Below the pieces are notes generated by a model that worked only from the letters and a program-made list of their open reading frames with translations, did no database searches and was not told the origin of the DNA. Positions 23,904 through 32,467 of a DNA stretch of 64,000 bases are shown here, one piece after another; position 1 is the stretch's first letter, and the number at the start of each line of letters is the position of its first letter. This stretch comes from Corallococcus coralloides DSM 2259 (GTDB lineage: Bacteria > Myxococcota > Myxococcia > Myxococcales > Myxococcaceae), in NCBI RefSeq assembly GCF_000255295.1, contig NC_017030.1:2852001-2916000 (forward strand). Reading direction: 5' to 3'. A program made the position numbers and the translations under genes.

Positions 23904-24890
23904 TCAGGCGGCGAACGTCAGCGTGAACACCATCCCCGGTTCCGCGCTCCCCTGGGCCGCCACATCGCCCCCCACGCCCGTCATCACCCGCCGCAGGGCA
24001 GCCAGGGACAGCCCCGCGCCTCGCGCCAGCCGCGAGCCGAAGGGGTCGAACAGCGTGCCCCGCTCCTCGGGAGGCAGGGCCGCGGCCGGATCATCCAGGA
24101 TGAGACTGACGTGGCCGGGGTCGTCCTGGCGCAGCGTCACCTGGACGCGGCCCTCTTCTGGCAGGCCCATGGCCACGTTGAGCAGGACTTGAGCGAGCAC
24201 GGGCCTCAACCGGTTGGGATCCACCCTCACGCGGGGCAGGTCCGCCTCTTCCTTCACGTCCACCTCGATGCGGCGCTCGGCCAGTTCCGGGGCCACCATG
24301 GCGGTCGCCTCCTGGACGACCGAGCGCAGGGCGTGGGCGTCCAGGTTCGCGACGCTCTCGCGGCCGTACTCGGAGAGCAGCCAGAGCATGCGCTCCATGG
24401 TCCGGATCTCGCGGTTGGCGATGGTGAGCCGCCGCTTGTCCCGGTCCGACAGGCCGGTGTTCCGGGCCAGCGTCTGCACCGCCATCTTCACGGAGGACAG
24501 CGGGTTGCGGATCTCATGGCTGAGCGACGAAGACAGCTTGGAGATCTGCACCGGCGGGGCGCCCTCCAGCACGGCGCCCAGGTCGAGCACGCCCGCGGCG
24601 GCCTCCTCGCCGTCCATGCCCAGCACGAGCCGCAGGTGGTGGGGGGGCGGGGTGCCGCCGGGGCCTCCCGCGGAGACGGTGACGAACTCCACCGCGCGGC
24701 GGTCCTCGCGCGCTCGCGCATCCAGTTCGCGGGCGCGCTCCTGCGGGACCCCGAGCGCGGTGTGCAGGGGCATGCCCACGAGCGCCTTGGCGTCGCGGCG
24801 CAGCACCTGGGCGCAGTCACCTTCGGCGCGTGTCACCCGGAGGTGGGGGGACCAGGCGAGTTGCGCGGCTTGCAGGAGATGGGCGTTCAT
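23904..24890 (-). CDS. mrpA: sensor histidine kinase MrpA
   Basis: This 328-residue kinase has a short N-terminal sensor region without membrane helices, a HisKA dimerisation helix with phospho-acceptor His125 (SLSHEIRNPLSS), and a C-terminal HATPase region that is somewhat degenerate: the N box reads LLNVAMGL and the G1 box DDPAAAL. It is probably cytoplasmic. In M. xanthus the partner of MrpB is thought to act largely as its phosphatase, which the weak ATPase boxes could fit. ATG 24890 was preferred to an upstream frame from 24998 that overlaps the divergent gene. Only 43 bases separate it from that gene's start. Confidence 0.85.
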   Translation of the reverse strand: MNAHLLQAAQLAWSPHLRVTRAEGDCAQVLRRDAKALVGMPLHTALGVPQERARELDARAREDRRAVEFVTVSAGGPGGTPPPHHLRLVLGMDGEEAAAGVLDLGAVLEGAPPVQISKLSSSLSHEIRNPLSSVKMAVQTLARNTGLSDRDKRRLTIANREIRTMERMLWLLSEYGRESVANLDAHALRSVVQEATAMVAPELAERRIEVDVKEEADLPRVRVDPNRLRPVLAQVLLNVAMGLPEEGRVQVTLRQDDPGHVSLILDDPAAALPPEERGTLFDPFGSRLARGAGLSLAALRRVMTGVGGDVAAQGSAEPGMVFTLTFAA

Positions 24891-24933
24891 TGGTGGACCT
24901 GAAACATACCGGGTAACGTCGAGCGCTGTCCTT

Positions 24934-27819
24934 ATGACCAGCACTCCACGTCCTCCGAAGAACCTTGTGGCCGCCCTTCTGTTCCTGTCCGGGGCCACGG
25001 CGCTCGTCTACGAACTCGTCTGGTCCAAATACCTGGGGAACGTGCTGGGCAACAGCGGCCAGGCGCACGCCGTCGTGCTGGCCACGTTCATGGGGGGGCT
25101 GGCGCTGGGGGCGTTTGTCTTCGGGCGGACAGCGGACCGGGTGAAGAACCCCCTGGCGCTCTACGGCGTGCTGGAACTGGGCGTGGGCCTGTACGCGCTG
25201 GCGTTCCCGTACGTCCTGGGGGCGCTGGAGCACCTGTGGCTGGCCCTGGCGCCCCACGTGCCGGAGGGCCTGCGGGTGGCGCCGCGCCTGCTCGTGTCCT
25301 CGCTGTCCCTGGTGGTGCCCACGCTGCTCATGGGCGGCACGCTGCCGGCGTTGGTGCGCCACTTCGCGGCGAGCCTCGCCAGCGTGCGCAAGGAGCTGGC
25401 GCGCCTGTATGCCATCAACAGCCTGGGCGCGGCGGTAGGCGTGTACGTGGCGGGCACGCGGCTGGTGCCGCTGGTGGGCCTGTCCGCGTCCGCTCAAATC
25501 GCCGCCGCGCTCAACGTGTTCCTCGCGCTGGCGGCGCTGGCGCTGGCCCGGCGGCACCCACCGGCGGTGGTGGTGGGGGCCGCGCCGGGGGCGGAGGACG
25601 TGGCCTATCCCCGGCGGGCGGTGCGGGCGGCGCTCATTGGCGTGATGCTGTCAGGCTTCACGTCCATGCTGTATCAGGTGACGTGGATCCGCCTGCTGGC
25701 CATCGTGCTGGGGGCGTCCACGTATGCCTTCACGCTCATCCTGACGGCGTTCATCCTGGGCATTGGCCTGGGCAGCTTCTGGCTGATGACGCGCAAGGAG
25801 GGCGGGGACTCGCTGAAATTGTATGGGTGGACGCAGGTGGGGCTGGTGTTGAGCCTCTGCGTGGCGCTGCCCCTGTACGTGCGGCTGCCGCACCTGTTCC
25901 GCTGGTCGGAGTGGATGCTCACCCGCGCGGTGGAGACGTGGCCCATCTTCCAGGGCGTCACCTTCGCGTTCTGCTGCGCGGTGCTGCTGGTGCCCACGTT
26001 CATCATGGGCGTGGCGTTCCCGGCGGCGGCCCGCGTGGCCACGGCGAAGGTGTCCGAGGTGGGGCGCGAGCTGGGCGGCGTCTACCTGTGGAACACGGCG
26101 GGCACGCTGTCCGGCTCCGTGCTGGGCGGCCTGGTGCTGATGCCCTTCTGGGGCATGCAGGGCAACTTCATCGCGGGCGCGGTGGCGAACCTCGTCGCCG
26201 CGGGGCTGGCGTTCCACGCGCTGTCCGCGACGAAGGAGGGGCAGGGGGCCCCGGCGGTGGTGCCCGCGTGGCGGACGCTCTTGCCGGTGGGCGTGGCGGC
26301 GGTGCTGGCGGCGGTGGTGCTGGGCGGCATGCACGGCTGGCCGCAGCGGCTGTCTGGCATCGCGGCGGTGCGCGCATATCAGAAGCCGCCGGAGAGCTAC
26401 GCGAAGCTGGTGGAGGACACGGAGCGGGCCATCGAGCCGCGCTTCTACGAGGACGACACGTTCGCCTCGGTGATGGTGGGGGACCTGACGAGCGAGAGCC
26501 TCCGCTTCATGAAGATCAACGGCAAGACGGACGCCACCAACGGAGGCGACATCGAGACGCAGGTGATGGCGGGCCACCTGGGCGTGCTCCTGCATCCGCG
26601 CGACCCGAAGAACGTGCTGGTCGTCGGGTCCGGCGCCGCCATCACCACGGGCAGCGTGCTGGCGCACCCGGTGGAGCGGCTGGACATGGTGGAGATCTCA
26701 CCGGCGGTCATCGAGGCGGCGCGCCTGTTCAAGGCGGACAACCGCAACGCGGTGGATGATCCGCGCACGCACGTGCATATCGACGACGCGAAGACGTTCA
26801 TGGCGCTGGCGCCCATCCAGTACGACCTCATCGTCAGCGTGCCGTCCAATCCCTGGGTGACGGGCGTGTCCGGCCTGTTCACGCGCGACTTCTTCCAACT
26901 GGTGGACAAGCACCTGACGGACGATGGCGTGCTGGTGCAGTGGATCCACACCTATGAGAGCAACACCGAGCTGGTGAAGCTGGTGATGCGCACGCTGCAC
27001 GACACCTTCCCGCATGCCACGACGTGGCTGGGGCCGGAGGACCTGGTGATGGTGGCCAGCCGCAAGCCGCTGTCGTTCGACGCGGCGGCGGTGGCGGCGC
27101 GCATGGCCCGGCCGGATGTGAAGGCGGACCTGGCGCGGGTGGAGATCCACGACCTGTTCGGCCTCCTGTCCAAGCAGGTGCACACCGAGGAGGGGCAGAA
27201 GGACTTCGCGGGCGAGGGGCCCATCAACACGGACGACCACAACCTGCTGGAGTACGCCTCGCCGGTGGCCTTCTTCCTCGCGAACCTGGACGTGCGCGTG
27301 AAGGACGAGCGCCGGTCGCCGGAGCTGGGGCCGGGGCTGCTCCTGCACCAGTACCTGCGCGAGCACCCGCCCACCGCCGAGCAGGTCGCGGGGCTGTACC
27401 GCAACGTGGAGCGCTACCATTCGGAGAAGAACCCGGTGGTCCGGGGGGTCGCGGCGCTGTGGCATTCGCTGGCGCCGGAGGACCCCGCGGCGGCGCTCGC
27501 GCTGGGCCGGACCGTCCTGGCGCAGGGCGACCTGACGTTGGCGGCGTCCCTCCTGGAGCCGGAGGTGGCGCGGGGCGGCCGTTCACCGGAGCTGGTGACG
27601 GAATACCTCAAGCTGGTGACCGCCCGGACGTGGGCGTCGCGCACGGTGTGGACGCCGGTGGACGCGAACGGGGCGCTGGAGGTGGCCCGGGAGGTGGTGG
27701 CCCGCCACCCCCAGGACAAGAAGCTGCAGAAGGCGTTCAAGGCCTACTGCGAGTCCCTTCCGCCGGGGGCCTGCGGGAGTCCCCCTCGTGCGCCCACGGC
27801 GGCGCCCGGCGAGCCCTGA
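24934..27819 (+). CDS. membrane-fused spermidine-synthase-like protein with TPR-like tail
   Basis: The protein has 961 residues. The N-terminal half (about 10-470) consists of many transmembrane helices resembling a transporter-like domain. It is followed by a SAM-methyltransferase-like spermidine synthase fold (about 540-770) with the nucleotide motif VLVVGSGAAITTGSV. The C-terminal 190 residues are helical and TPR-like. The segment normally reading VDSTDP in true spermidine synthases here reads SVPSNPW, so the catalytic Asp is absent; this is typical of the large membrane-fused subfamily, whose function is unknown. ATG 24934 follows the mrpA start divergently; longer frames overlap mrpA. 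It is unlikely to be a housekeeping polyamine enzyme. Confidence 0.85.
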   Translation: MTSTPRPPKNLVAALLFLSGATALVYELVWSKYLGNVLGNSGQAHAVVLATFMGGLALGAFVFGRTADRVKNPLALYGVLELGVGLYALAFPYVLGALEHLWLALAPHVPEGLRVAPRLLVSSLSLVVPTLLMGGTLPALVRHFAASLASVRKELARLYAINSLGAAVGVYVAGTRLVPLVGLSASAQIAAALNVFLALAALALARRHPPAVVVGAAPGAEDVAYPRRAVRAALIGVMLSGFTSMLYQVTWIRLLAIVLGASTYAFTLILTAFILGIGLGSFWLMTRKEGGDSLKLYGWTQVGLVLSLCVALPLYVRLPHLFRWSEWMLTRAVETWPIFQGVTFAFCCAVLLVPTFIMGVAFPAAARVATAKVSEVGRELGGVYLWNTAGTLSGSVLGGLVLMPFWGMQGNFIAGAVANLVAAGLAFHALSATKEGQGAPAVVPAWRTLLPVGVAAVLAAVVLGGMHGWPQRLSGIAAVRAYQKPPESYAKLVEDTERAIEPRFYEDDTFASVMVGDLTSESLRFMKINGKTDATNGGDIETQVMAGHLGVLLHPRDPKNVLVVGSGAAITTGSVLAHPVERLDMVEISPAVIEAARLFKADNRNAVDDPRTHVHIDDAKTFMALAPIQYDLIVSVPSNPWVTGVSGLFTRDFFQLVDKHLTDDGVLVQWIHTYESNTELVKLVMRTLHDTFPHATTWLGPEDLVMVASRKPLSFDAAAVAARMARPDVKADLARVEIHDLFGLLSKQVHTEEGQKDFAGEGPINTDDHNLLEYASPVAFFLANLDVRVKDERRSPELGPGLLLHQYLREHPPTAEQVAGLYRNVERYHSEKNPVVRGVAALWHSLAPEDPAAALALGRTVLAQGDLTLAASLLEPEVARGGRSPELVTEYLKLVTARTWASRTVWTPVDANGALEVAREVVARHPQDKKLQKAFKAYCESLPPGACGSPPRAPTAAPGEP

Positions 27820-27908
27820 AACAGGGGGGGAATGAAACCTTGAGTGGGGCCAGACCCGCGATATTCCTTGATCCGGCCCCCCATCCTCCCGATGACGGAT
27901 GGAGGCGC

Positions 27909-27937
27909 TTGCCCGCCCGTTGTACTGTCTGTATCGA
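27909..27937 (+). promoter_or_regulatory. candidate sigma70-type promoter of the pilin gene
   Basis: TTGCCC (27909-27914) and TATCGA (27932-27937) are separated by the ideal 17 bases. Transcription would begin near 27944, about 50 bases before the pilin ATG. The 175-base gap between the stop at 27819 and 27995 otherwise holds nothing recognisable. Confidence 0.45.
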
Positions 27938-27994
27938 CCCTGACTTCCCGCAGGGTGTGTCTTTCCACCGCTGCAACGACCCCCGGAGTTTCCC

Positions 27995-28258
27995 ATGAAC
28001 GCGATCGCGAAGGCCCCGAAGAAGCAGTTCCGCAAGAACCGTGGTCAGGGCATGACCGAGTACATCATCATCGTTGCCCTCATCGCGATCGCCGCCATCG
28101 GCGTCATCACCCTGTTCGGCGACAACATCCGCAAGCTGTTCGGCGCCTCCGCGGCGGCGCTGGCCGGTGAGGACAACGTCGCGAACGACGGCCAGATCGC
28201 GACCGACGCGCTGAAGAAGAAGACGATGAAGAACTTCGGCCAGAACAACACCTACTGA
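27995..28258 (+). CDS. Flp-type prepilin
   Basis: This 87-residue protein has a short basic leader (KKQFRKNRG) and then QGMTEY followed by a long hydrophobic helix (IIIVALIAIAAIGVITLF). Cleavage after the leader Gly would place Glu at +5 and Tyr at +6, the Flp/Tad pilin signature. The remainder is a short polar tail. It would be processed by a prepilin peptidase and assembled into a thin pilus or pseudopilus. No tad secretion or peptidase gene lies nearby, so it depends on machinery encoded elsewhere. GGAG sits six bases before the ATG, and a strong terminator follows, so it is monocistronic and probably well expressed. Confidence 0.85.
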   Translation: MNAIAKAPKKQFRKNRGQGMTEYIIIVALIAIAAIGVITLFGDNIRKLFGASAAALAGEDNVANDGQIATDALKKKTMKNFGQNNTY

Positions 28259-28279
28259 GCCACGCTCGGCGGTGCGCGG

Positions 28280-28319
28280 AAATGGCAGGTCCCTCCATCT
28301 GGAAGGGCCTGCCATTTTT
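28280..28319 (+). terminator. intrinsic terminator of the pilin gene
   Basis: AAATGGCAGG (28280-28289) pairs perfectly with CCTGCCATTT (28308-28317), continuing into TTTTT. This is the most canonical rho-independent terminator in the window. With A residues on its left it may also serve the convergent membrane-protein gene. Confidence 0.9.
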
Positions 28320-28347
28320 GCTTTTGCGAGGTGGAGGACCCCCGGGC

Positions 28348-29520
28348 TCAGGGGGTGGAGAAGCCCAGGCGGCGCAGCATCACCTTGCGGATGGAGGGGA
28401 TGCGGAAGCGGAAGATGAAGGCGTCCGCGAAGTAGTGCGCGAGCACGCACGCGAAGCCCAGCGAGGTGAACGCACGCAGCAGGGGATGCGCCTGCGCGCC
28501 GCCGCCGATGCCCAGCGAGCCGCGCATGGGGCCATCCAGCAGGAAGCCATGCACCACGCCCAGCGCGAACAGCGGGAGCATGGACACGACCATGGCGGGC
28601 CAGATGAGTTTCTGTCCCAGGCGGGGAGCATCGCCCTCGCGAGGCTCCAGCATGCGGGCGCTGAGGACGTAGTACTCCAGGCCGTGCATGCCCGGGAGCA
28701 TCACGTAGCCCCAGGACGGCGCCACGAGCGCCAGGCCGGTCGCGGTCGCCATGCCCAGGAGGTACAGCACCTTGGGGCCGCTGGCGGTGCCGGAGCGGAG
28801 CACGCTGCGGAAGAGCAGGAGGAAGTAGCCCAGCCAGACGGCGATGAGCAGGGGCAGCGTCTGCCACGGGAGGACTGCGCCCTGGCCCACGTCGAGGTAG
28901 GGGGCGGCGCCCGGAGCGGCGGACTCGGCGACGAAGAAGATGCGGGTGAGGAGGACGGTGAGGAGCAGCGGGACGTAGAGCTGCTGGAGCTTGCGCTCGA
29001 GCGGTGAGGGCGGGGAGAGGCCCTCCTGTCCGCCGCGCAGGCCGTGCAGGGACCACAGGCCCCGGTGCTGCGACAGCGTGTGGTGCATGCCGAAGACGTT
29101 GAAGATGACGGCCACGGCGAAGGTGTGGATGGAGCGATCGGCGTAGAAGGTGAAGAACAGCGCCGCGCCCACGCCGAGCATGGCCAGCGTGCCGGCCAGG
29201 ATGTTTCGCGGCTGGTGGGGTGCGGCGGTGAGCACGTCGCGGTGCACGCCGAAGAGCAGGAACGTGAGGATGACGTGTGTGGCATTGCCCAGGAGGTTCT
29301 GGGCCGTCCATCCCAGGAGCCGGTGGGCGTTGTCCGCGGCGGAAGGGGCGAGGAACGCGCTGGCGACGGCGGCCACCCCGGTCAGGGCCAGGGGGATGCC
29401 CAGGATGGCGAGGTCGGCCCGGGGGGAGAACAGCCACAGGCGGCGAAAGCGCAGGGAGCCGGGCGCGGCCGGCGTGTCCTGCTCCGTGGCGGTGGCGACT
29501 CCGGGGCTCAGCGGTGTCAT
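28348..29520 (-). CDS. polytopic membrane protein with conserved-looking histidines
   Basis: The protein has 390 residues and about eight hydrophobic segments. Histidines lie in or next to membrane segments: GNATHVILTFLLFGVHRDV, FGMHHTLSQHRGLW, MLPGMHGLEYYV and LAHYFADAF. Clustered membrane histidines of this kind are seen in metal-dependent membrane enzymes such as the Brp/Blh carotenoid-cleaving family and di-iron desaturases, but I cannot place it in either with confidence. ATG 29520 was chosen; an upstream frame to 29616 overlaps the divergent gene and adds no hydrophobic or conserved sequence. It converges with the pilin gene across the terminator. Confidence 0.75.
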   Translation of the reverse strand: MTPLSPGVATATEQDTPAAPGSLRFRRLWLFSPRADLAILGIPLALTGVAAVASAFLAPSAADNAHRLLGWTAQNLLGNATHVILTFLLFGVHRDVLTAAPHQPRNILAGTLAMLGVGAALFFTFYADRSIHTFAVAVIFNVFGMHHTLSQHRGLWSLHGLRGGQEGLSPPSPLERKLQQLYVPLLLTVLLTRIFFVAESAAPGAAPYLDVGQGAVLPWQTLPLLIAVWLGYFLLLFRSVLRSGTASGPKVLYLLGMATATGLALVAPSWGYVMLPGMHGLEYYVLSARMLEPREGDAPRLGQKLIWPAMVVSMLPLFALGVVHGFLLDGPMRGSLGIGGGAQAHPLLRAFTSLGFACVLAHYFADAFIFRFRIPSIRKVMLRRLGFSTP

Positions 29521-29608
29521 GGGACTGGGAGTATACCGGGTCTCCAGGGGCCCAGAACCCGGGCCCCTCGTGCTGTCCTGCCTGCCGGGCAGGAGGGGGT
29601 GACTCCCG

Positions 29609-30064
29609 ATGGACACGCCAGAGGCACCCGTTCTGTTTCGCGCTTCGCTGGGAAGACCCCAGGCCTGGTGGGACCGGCTCTTCCTGGGCCTGGTGTCGAC
29701 GGTCGCAGCGCTGTTCTACGCCGGCTTCGGAGTCCCCTGGTCCGGAAGCCATCTGGCGCCGGGACTCACCGAGGAGAAGGTCCGCTCCGTATCGTCGGGG
29801 ATGTCCGAAGATGAGGTGATTCAACGCCTGGGCATGCCCCTGGCGCGGGAGGTGAGTCCATCCGGGAGGCTCTATTGGAACTACGCGAAGCCGGTTGAGA
29901 AGGTCCGGCAGTATCCGAAGGTCTACGTCTCCTTCGAGTCAGGACGCGTCTTCGCGGTCGAGGTGGAACTCAAGACCTTCTGGGGTGTCGATGAGGAGGT
30001 CCTCTATCTGCGCACTGCTGAGCGCATCATTGAAAGGCCTGACCTCGATGACGTCCTTCCTTGA
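29609..30064 (+). CDS. BamE/SmpA-like small membrane protein
   Basis: This 151-residue protein has an N-terminal hydrophobic anchor (LGLVSTVAALFYAGFGV, about residues 25-42) and then a domain with the BamE/SmpA-type helix-strand pattern (GMSEDEVIQRLGMPLAREV, then GRLYWNYA). In outer-membrane assembly factors this domain binds membrane proteins; here the anchor is not a lipobox, so it is a relative rather than BamE itself. AGGAGG lies about 12 bases before the ATG. It is the first gene of an island of closely packed small genes, and the next gene overlaps it by 17 bases. Confidence 0.7.
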   Translation: MDTPEAPVLFRASLGRPQAWWDRLFLGLVSTVAALFYAGFGVPWSGSHLAPGLTEEKVRSVSSGMSEDEVIQRLGMPLAREVSPSGRLYWNYAKPVEKVRQYPKVYVSFESGRVFAVEVELKTFWGVDEEVLYLRTAERIIERPDLDDVLP

Positions 30065-30395
30065 ACTGAGCTGTCGGCAGCGCGTTGTCGCGATGATGCT
30101 GTTCGTCCTGCCCGGCGTGTTGATGGGCTGCCAGCGGGAATCGAGAGCCAGGGAGGTCCCCGCGGGCGCTCTTGAGCGGATTGGCTCGGAGTGTCTGCCA
30201 GAAGGGGGCTGCGGGCAGGGGCTGGTGTGTGCCCAGCGCACGAACTTCGCTCACGTCGATGCGGGGTTTGCCTGTGAGCTTGTTTGTGATGCCAGGAGCG
30301 ACCCGTCGTGTCCCGAGGGGTGGGTCTGCGTGAAGGCCTTCGACGGACGAGCCGCGGGGCTTCCCGGACATTGCCTCCGGGCTTCGGAGATGTAA
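30048..30395 (+). CDS. small cysteine-rich lipoprotein
   Basis: The protein has 115 residues. The n-region MTSFLELSCRQR and hydrophobic stretch VVAMMLFVLPGVLMGC end in a lipobox (LMGC), so it should be lipid-anchored. The mature part has about eight further cysteines in spaced pairs (CLPEGGCGQGLVC, CELVC, CPEGWVC, HC), consistent with a disulfide-bonded EGF-like or knottin-like fold seen in many myxobacterial surface proteins. Translation may instead begin at the ATG pair at 30093. Its start lies inside the preceding gene, implying coupling. Confidence 0.7.
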   Translation: MTSFLELSCRQRVVAMMLFVLPGVLMGCQRESRAREVPAGALERIGSECLPEGGCGQGLVCAQRTNFAHVDAGFACELVCDARSDPSCPEGWVCVKAFDGRAAGLPGHCLRASEM

Positions 30396-30422
30396 CGGAG
30401 GTGAGCCATCAACAGGAACTGG

Positions 30423-30770
30423 GTGTGGACGCTGGCGGCAATTTTGCTGATCGGCGTGGCGATGGTTGCGATTGCCAGCTATCTGATGGGAAGAACGCGC
30501 ATTGTCCTCGTGAACGAAACCGGAAGGGAGCTGCGTGTCCTGACGGCTCGGATTCCTGGCGAGCAATGTGTTTTTGAGAAGGTCCCGGTTCATGGCCGTG
30601 TCGTCTGTCAGGGACGCGCGAACGGGGATGGGGACCTGTTCATTGACCTTGAGTTCACGGATGGCAGCAAGGTCCAGTTGGGAACCGGTGCGTTCGTGAA
30701 TCCGCTGTTCGGATTGCGAGGAGTCGCCACCGTGAACGCGGACGGTGGAGTCAGCCTGGAGTGGGACTGA
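30423..30770 (+). CDS. small single-pass membrane protein, unknown function
   Basis: This 115-residue protein begins at a GTG with AGGA just upstream; the only in-frame stop before it is at 30402. Residues 3-20 (LAAILLIGVAMVAIASYL) form a transmembrane or uncleaved signal segment, followed by a beta-rich soluble domain facing outward. No family is recognised. It lies 27 bases after the lipoprotein gene in the same direction. Confidence 0.65.
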   Translation: MWTLAAILLIGVAMVAIASYLMGRTRIVLVNETGRELRVLTARIPGEQCVFEKVPVHGRVVCQGRANGDGDLFIDLEFTDGSKVQLGTGAFVNPLFGLRGVATVNADGGVSLEWD

Positions 30771-30831
30771 TTGCCGCCAGGGATCTTCCCGGATTTGTAA
30801 GGGCCTCCGTTGCGCAGTGAGGTTGAAGGTC

Positions 30832-31401
30832 ATGGCTTCAGTGAAGAGAGAGGTCCTGGAGGTGGCTGGGGATGTCTGCATGCAGTTGGACCGGCAGCAG
30901 CGCCTTGACGCCGTGCTGGAGCGTGCGTGGCGGTCGTCGACGCACTTCGCGCTCATCCGGCGGGGACGGATGCGGGTCGACGGCGCGGACGTCGTCGTGC
31001 CCACGCCGGAGCTGAAGCGCCTTCAGCGTGACTTCGAGCGGATCCGGGGGGCGGCGGTGGAGTCGCGGTGGGTTTCGTCCTGGCCGGGGACGACTTCTGG
31101 GTCCAGTGCCGCGCTGTGGGTGCGGTGCCGGACGAATGGCGGCGTGCGCCTGCCCCTGAACGAAGAGAGCCTCTGGAACGGAATCGACAGGTGGGACGAC
31201 TTCCAGCTGTTCGAAGGACCCAAACTGAAGCTGTTCGTCTGCAGCCACGAGGGGTTTGGCACCGTCTGGGGAAACGAGCGATTCTTCCGGGACCTGGGGA
31301 TTGCTCCCTCGCGGTGGAAGCCCGAGACGCATGAGCTGGTAGGTGAGCCCATGGCACCTGCTGCCTGGTCACTGCTCATGCAGGGAACACCCATTCCGTA
31401 G
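30832..31401 (+). CDS. hypothetical soluble protein
   Basis: The protein has 189 residues and no signal peptide or membrane segment. It is rich in Arg and Trp, with a possible amphipathic N-terminal helix and a motif-like stretch WGNERFFRDLGI. ATG 30832 is preceded by GAGGTTGAAGG; an upstream frame to 30745 overlaps the preceding gene. Codon use is less GC3-biased than in housekeeping genes nearby. No family is recognised; a role as a cytoplasmic partner or immunity-type protein is possible but unsupported. Confidence 0.6.
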   Translation: MASVKREVLEVAGDVCMQLDRQQRLDAVLERAWRSSTHFALIRRGRMRVDGADVVVPTPELKRLQRDFERIRGAAVESRWVSSWPGTTSGSSAALWVRCRTNGGVRLPLNEESLWNGIDRWDDFQLFEGPKLKLFVCSHEGFGTVWGNERFFRDLGIAPSRWKPETHELVGEPMAPAAWSLLMQGTPIP

Positions 31402-31448
31402 GATGGTCATGCGCTTCGAGCGCCGGAACCAGAAGAGGGAGGGGCGGC

Positions 31449-31853
31449 ATGGTGACCGTCTTTGACATGGCCCGTATCATGGGCGCCGCGATTGGGGCGG
31501 GCCTCGGGATGGGCGTGGGGCACGTAGAGGCAGGGCTCATCGGTGGCATCGTGGGGGGCGTGCTGGGGCTCCTTGTGGGTGAGCGGCTGGGACGGCTGCC
31601 GCTCTTTCTCGCCCGCCGACAGCTATCGAAAGAACTCTCGCGGGCGACCGTGGCGGAGCTGGAGCGACGGCTGGTGGAGGAGTGCTTCCTGTCACACCTC
31701 ATCCTGGCGGAGTTGCAGAGGAGGGGCGTGGACCTGGCCCCCTATGAACCGCTGCTCCTGGATTGGATCCACTCCGATTCGCCGATGCGACAGCAGTTCG
31801 GGAGGGTCAGCCTCCAGATCTTCTTCCCTCAACGGGCCGCGACACTGAAATGA
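31449..31853 (+). CDS. glycine-zipper membrane protein, unknown function
   Basis: In this 134-residue protein residues 9-45 form a glycine-rich hydrophobic region (GAAIGAGLGMGVG, GLIGGIVGGVLGLLVG) with small residues every fourth position, the glycine-zipper pattern of helix packing. The C-terminal half is helical and charged. GGGAGGGG precedes the ATG. Its stop overlaps the next start (ATGA), so the two are translationally coupled and may form a complex. Confidence 0.65.
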   Translation: MVTVFDMARIMGAAIGAGLGMGVGHVEAGLIGGIVGGVLGLLVGERLGRLPLFLARRQLSKELSRATVAELERRLVEECFLSHLILAELQRRGVDLAPYEPLLLDWIHSDSPMRQQFGRVSLQIFFPQRAATLK

Positions 31854-32458
31854 AGACATCTACCCGCTGTGGAATCATCGGATTGCTGGGCTGGTTCGTG
31901 CCATCGGTGGGCGTCGCGGTCGTACTGATTGGCTTGGGGCTTGCCGGATTCTCGTCGTTGGATGCGCACCCTTTCCCTGGCGATCCGGCTGTCGCGGACC
32001 TGCTGGTGGAGGTGGCGCTCTGCGGGTGGCTGTTCCTTCTGGTCGGCTATGGTTTCTTCTTCGTCGCTCGGAAGGAGTCCGATCGGATCGTCCGGCTCTG
32101 GCGGTGGGTGCTTCCTCCGCTCACCTTGCTGTCATTCCTCGCGATGTCGCCGGCCCTTGCAGAGGTTGCCGGCAGGCATTGGGGGGAGTGGGGCCGCCTC
32201 AAGACCATGCTTCAGGACAACGAGCCCCGGGTTCGGGCCTTTTCAAGCCGGGCCGATGGGGTCTTGTCGAACGAGGAGTACGAGCGGGCGAAGGCGTGGC
32301 TGCTGGAGCAGTCCGTCACCTTCCAGTTCAAGACAGAACCTGAACCCGTCAGGCTTCGCCTCATGAGGACCGTCCCTCCCTACGTGGGCGTCGATTTCGG
32401 CCGGGGACAGAACGCGGTCTTCGATCCGGTGACGATGCACTGCATCTATTCGGATTGA
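31850..32458 (+). CDS. membrane protein of unknown function, coupled to the glycine-zipper gene
   Basis: This 202-residue protein has hydrophobic segments near residues 8-35, 50-72 and 85-105, then a soluble C-terminal half beginning with a charged helical region (RLKTMLQDNEPRVRAF). Its ATG overlaps the preceding stop by four bases, and the following gene begins ten bases after it ends. No family is recognised. Confidence 0.65.
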   Translation: MKTSTRCGIIGLLGWFVPSVGVAVVLIGLGLAGFSSLDAHPFPGDPAVADLLVEVALCGWLFLLVGYGFFFVARKESDRIVRLWRWVLPPLTLLSFLAMSPALAEVAGRHWGEWGRLKTMLQDNEPRVRAFSSRADGVLSNEEYERAKAWLLEQSVTFQFKTEPEPVRLRLMRTVPPYVGVDFGRGQNAVFDPVTMHCIYSD

Positions 32459-32467
32459 GAGGTGTCG

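Noticed and set aside
24214-24933. Long N-terminal extension of the membrane-fusion gene
   Set aside because: It runs antisense through mrpA and is Arg/Ser-rich; the hydrophobic protein starts properly at ATG 24934.
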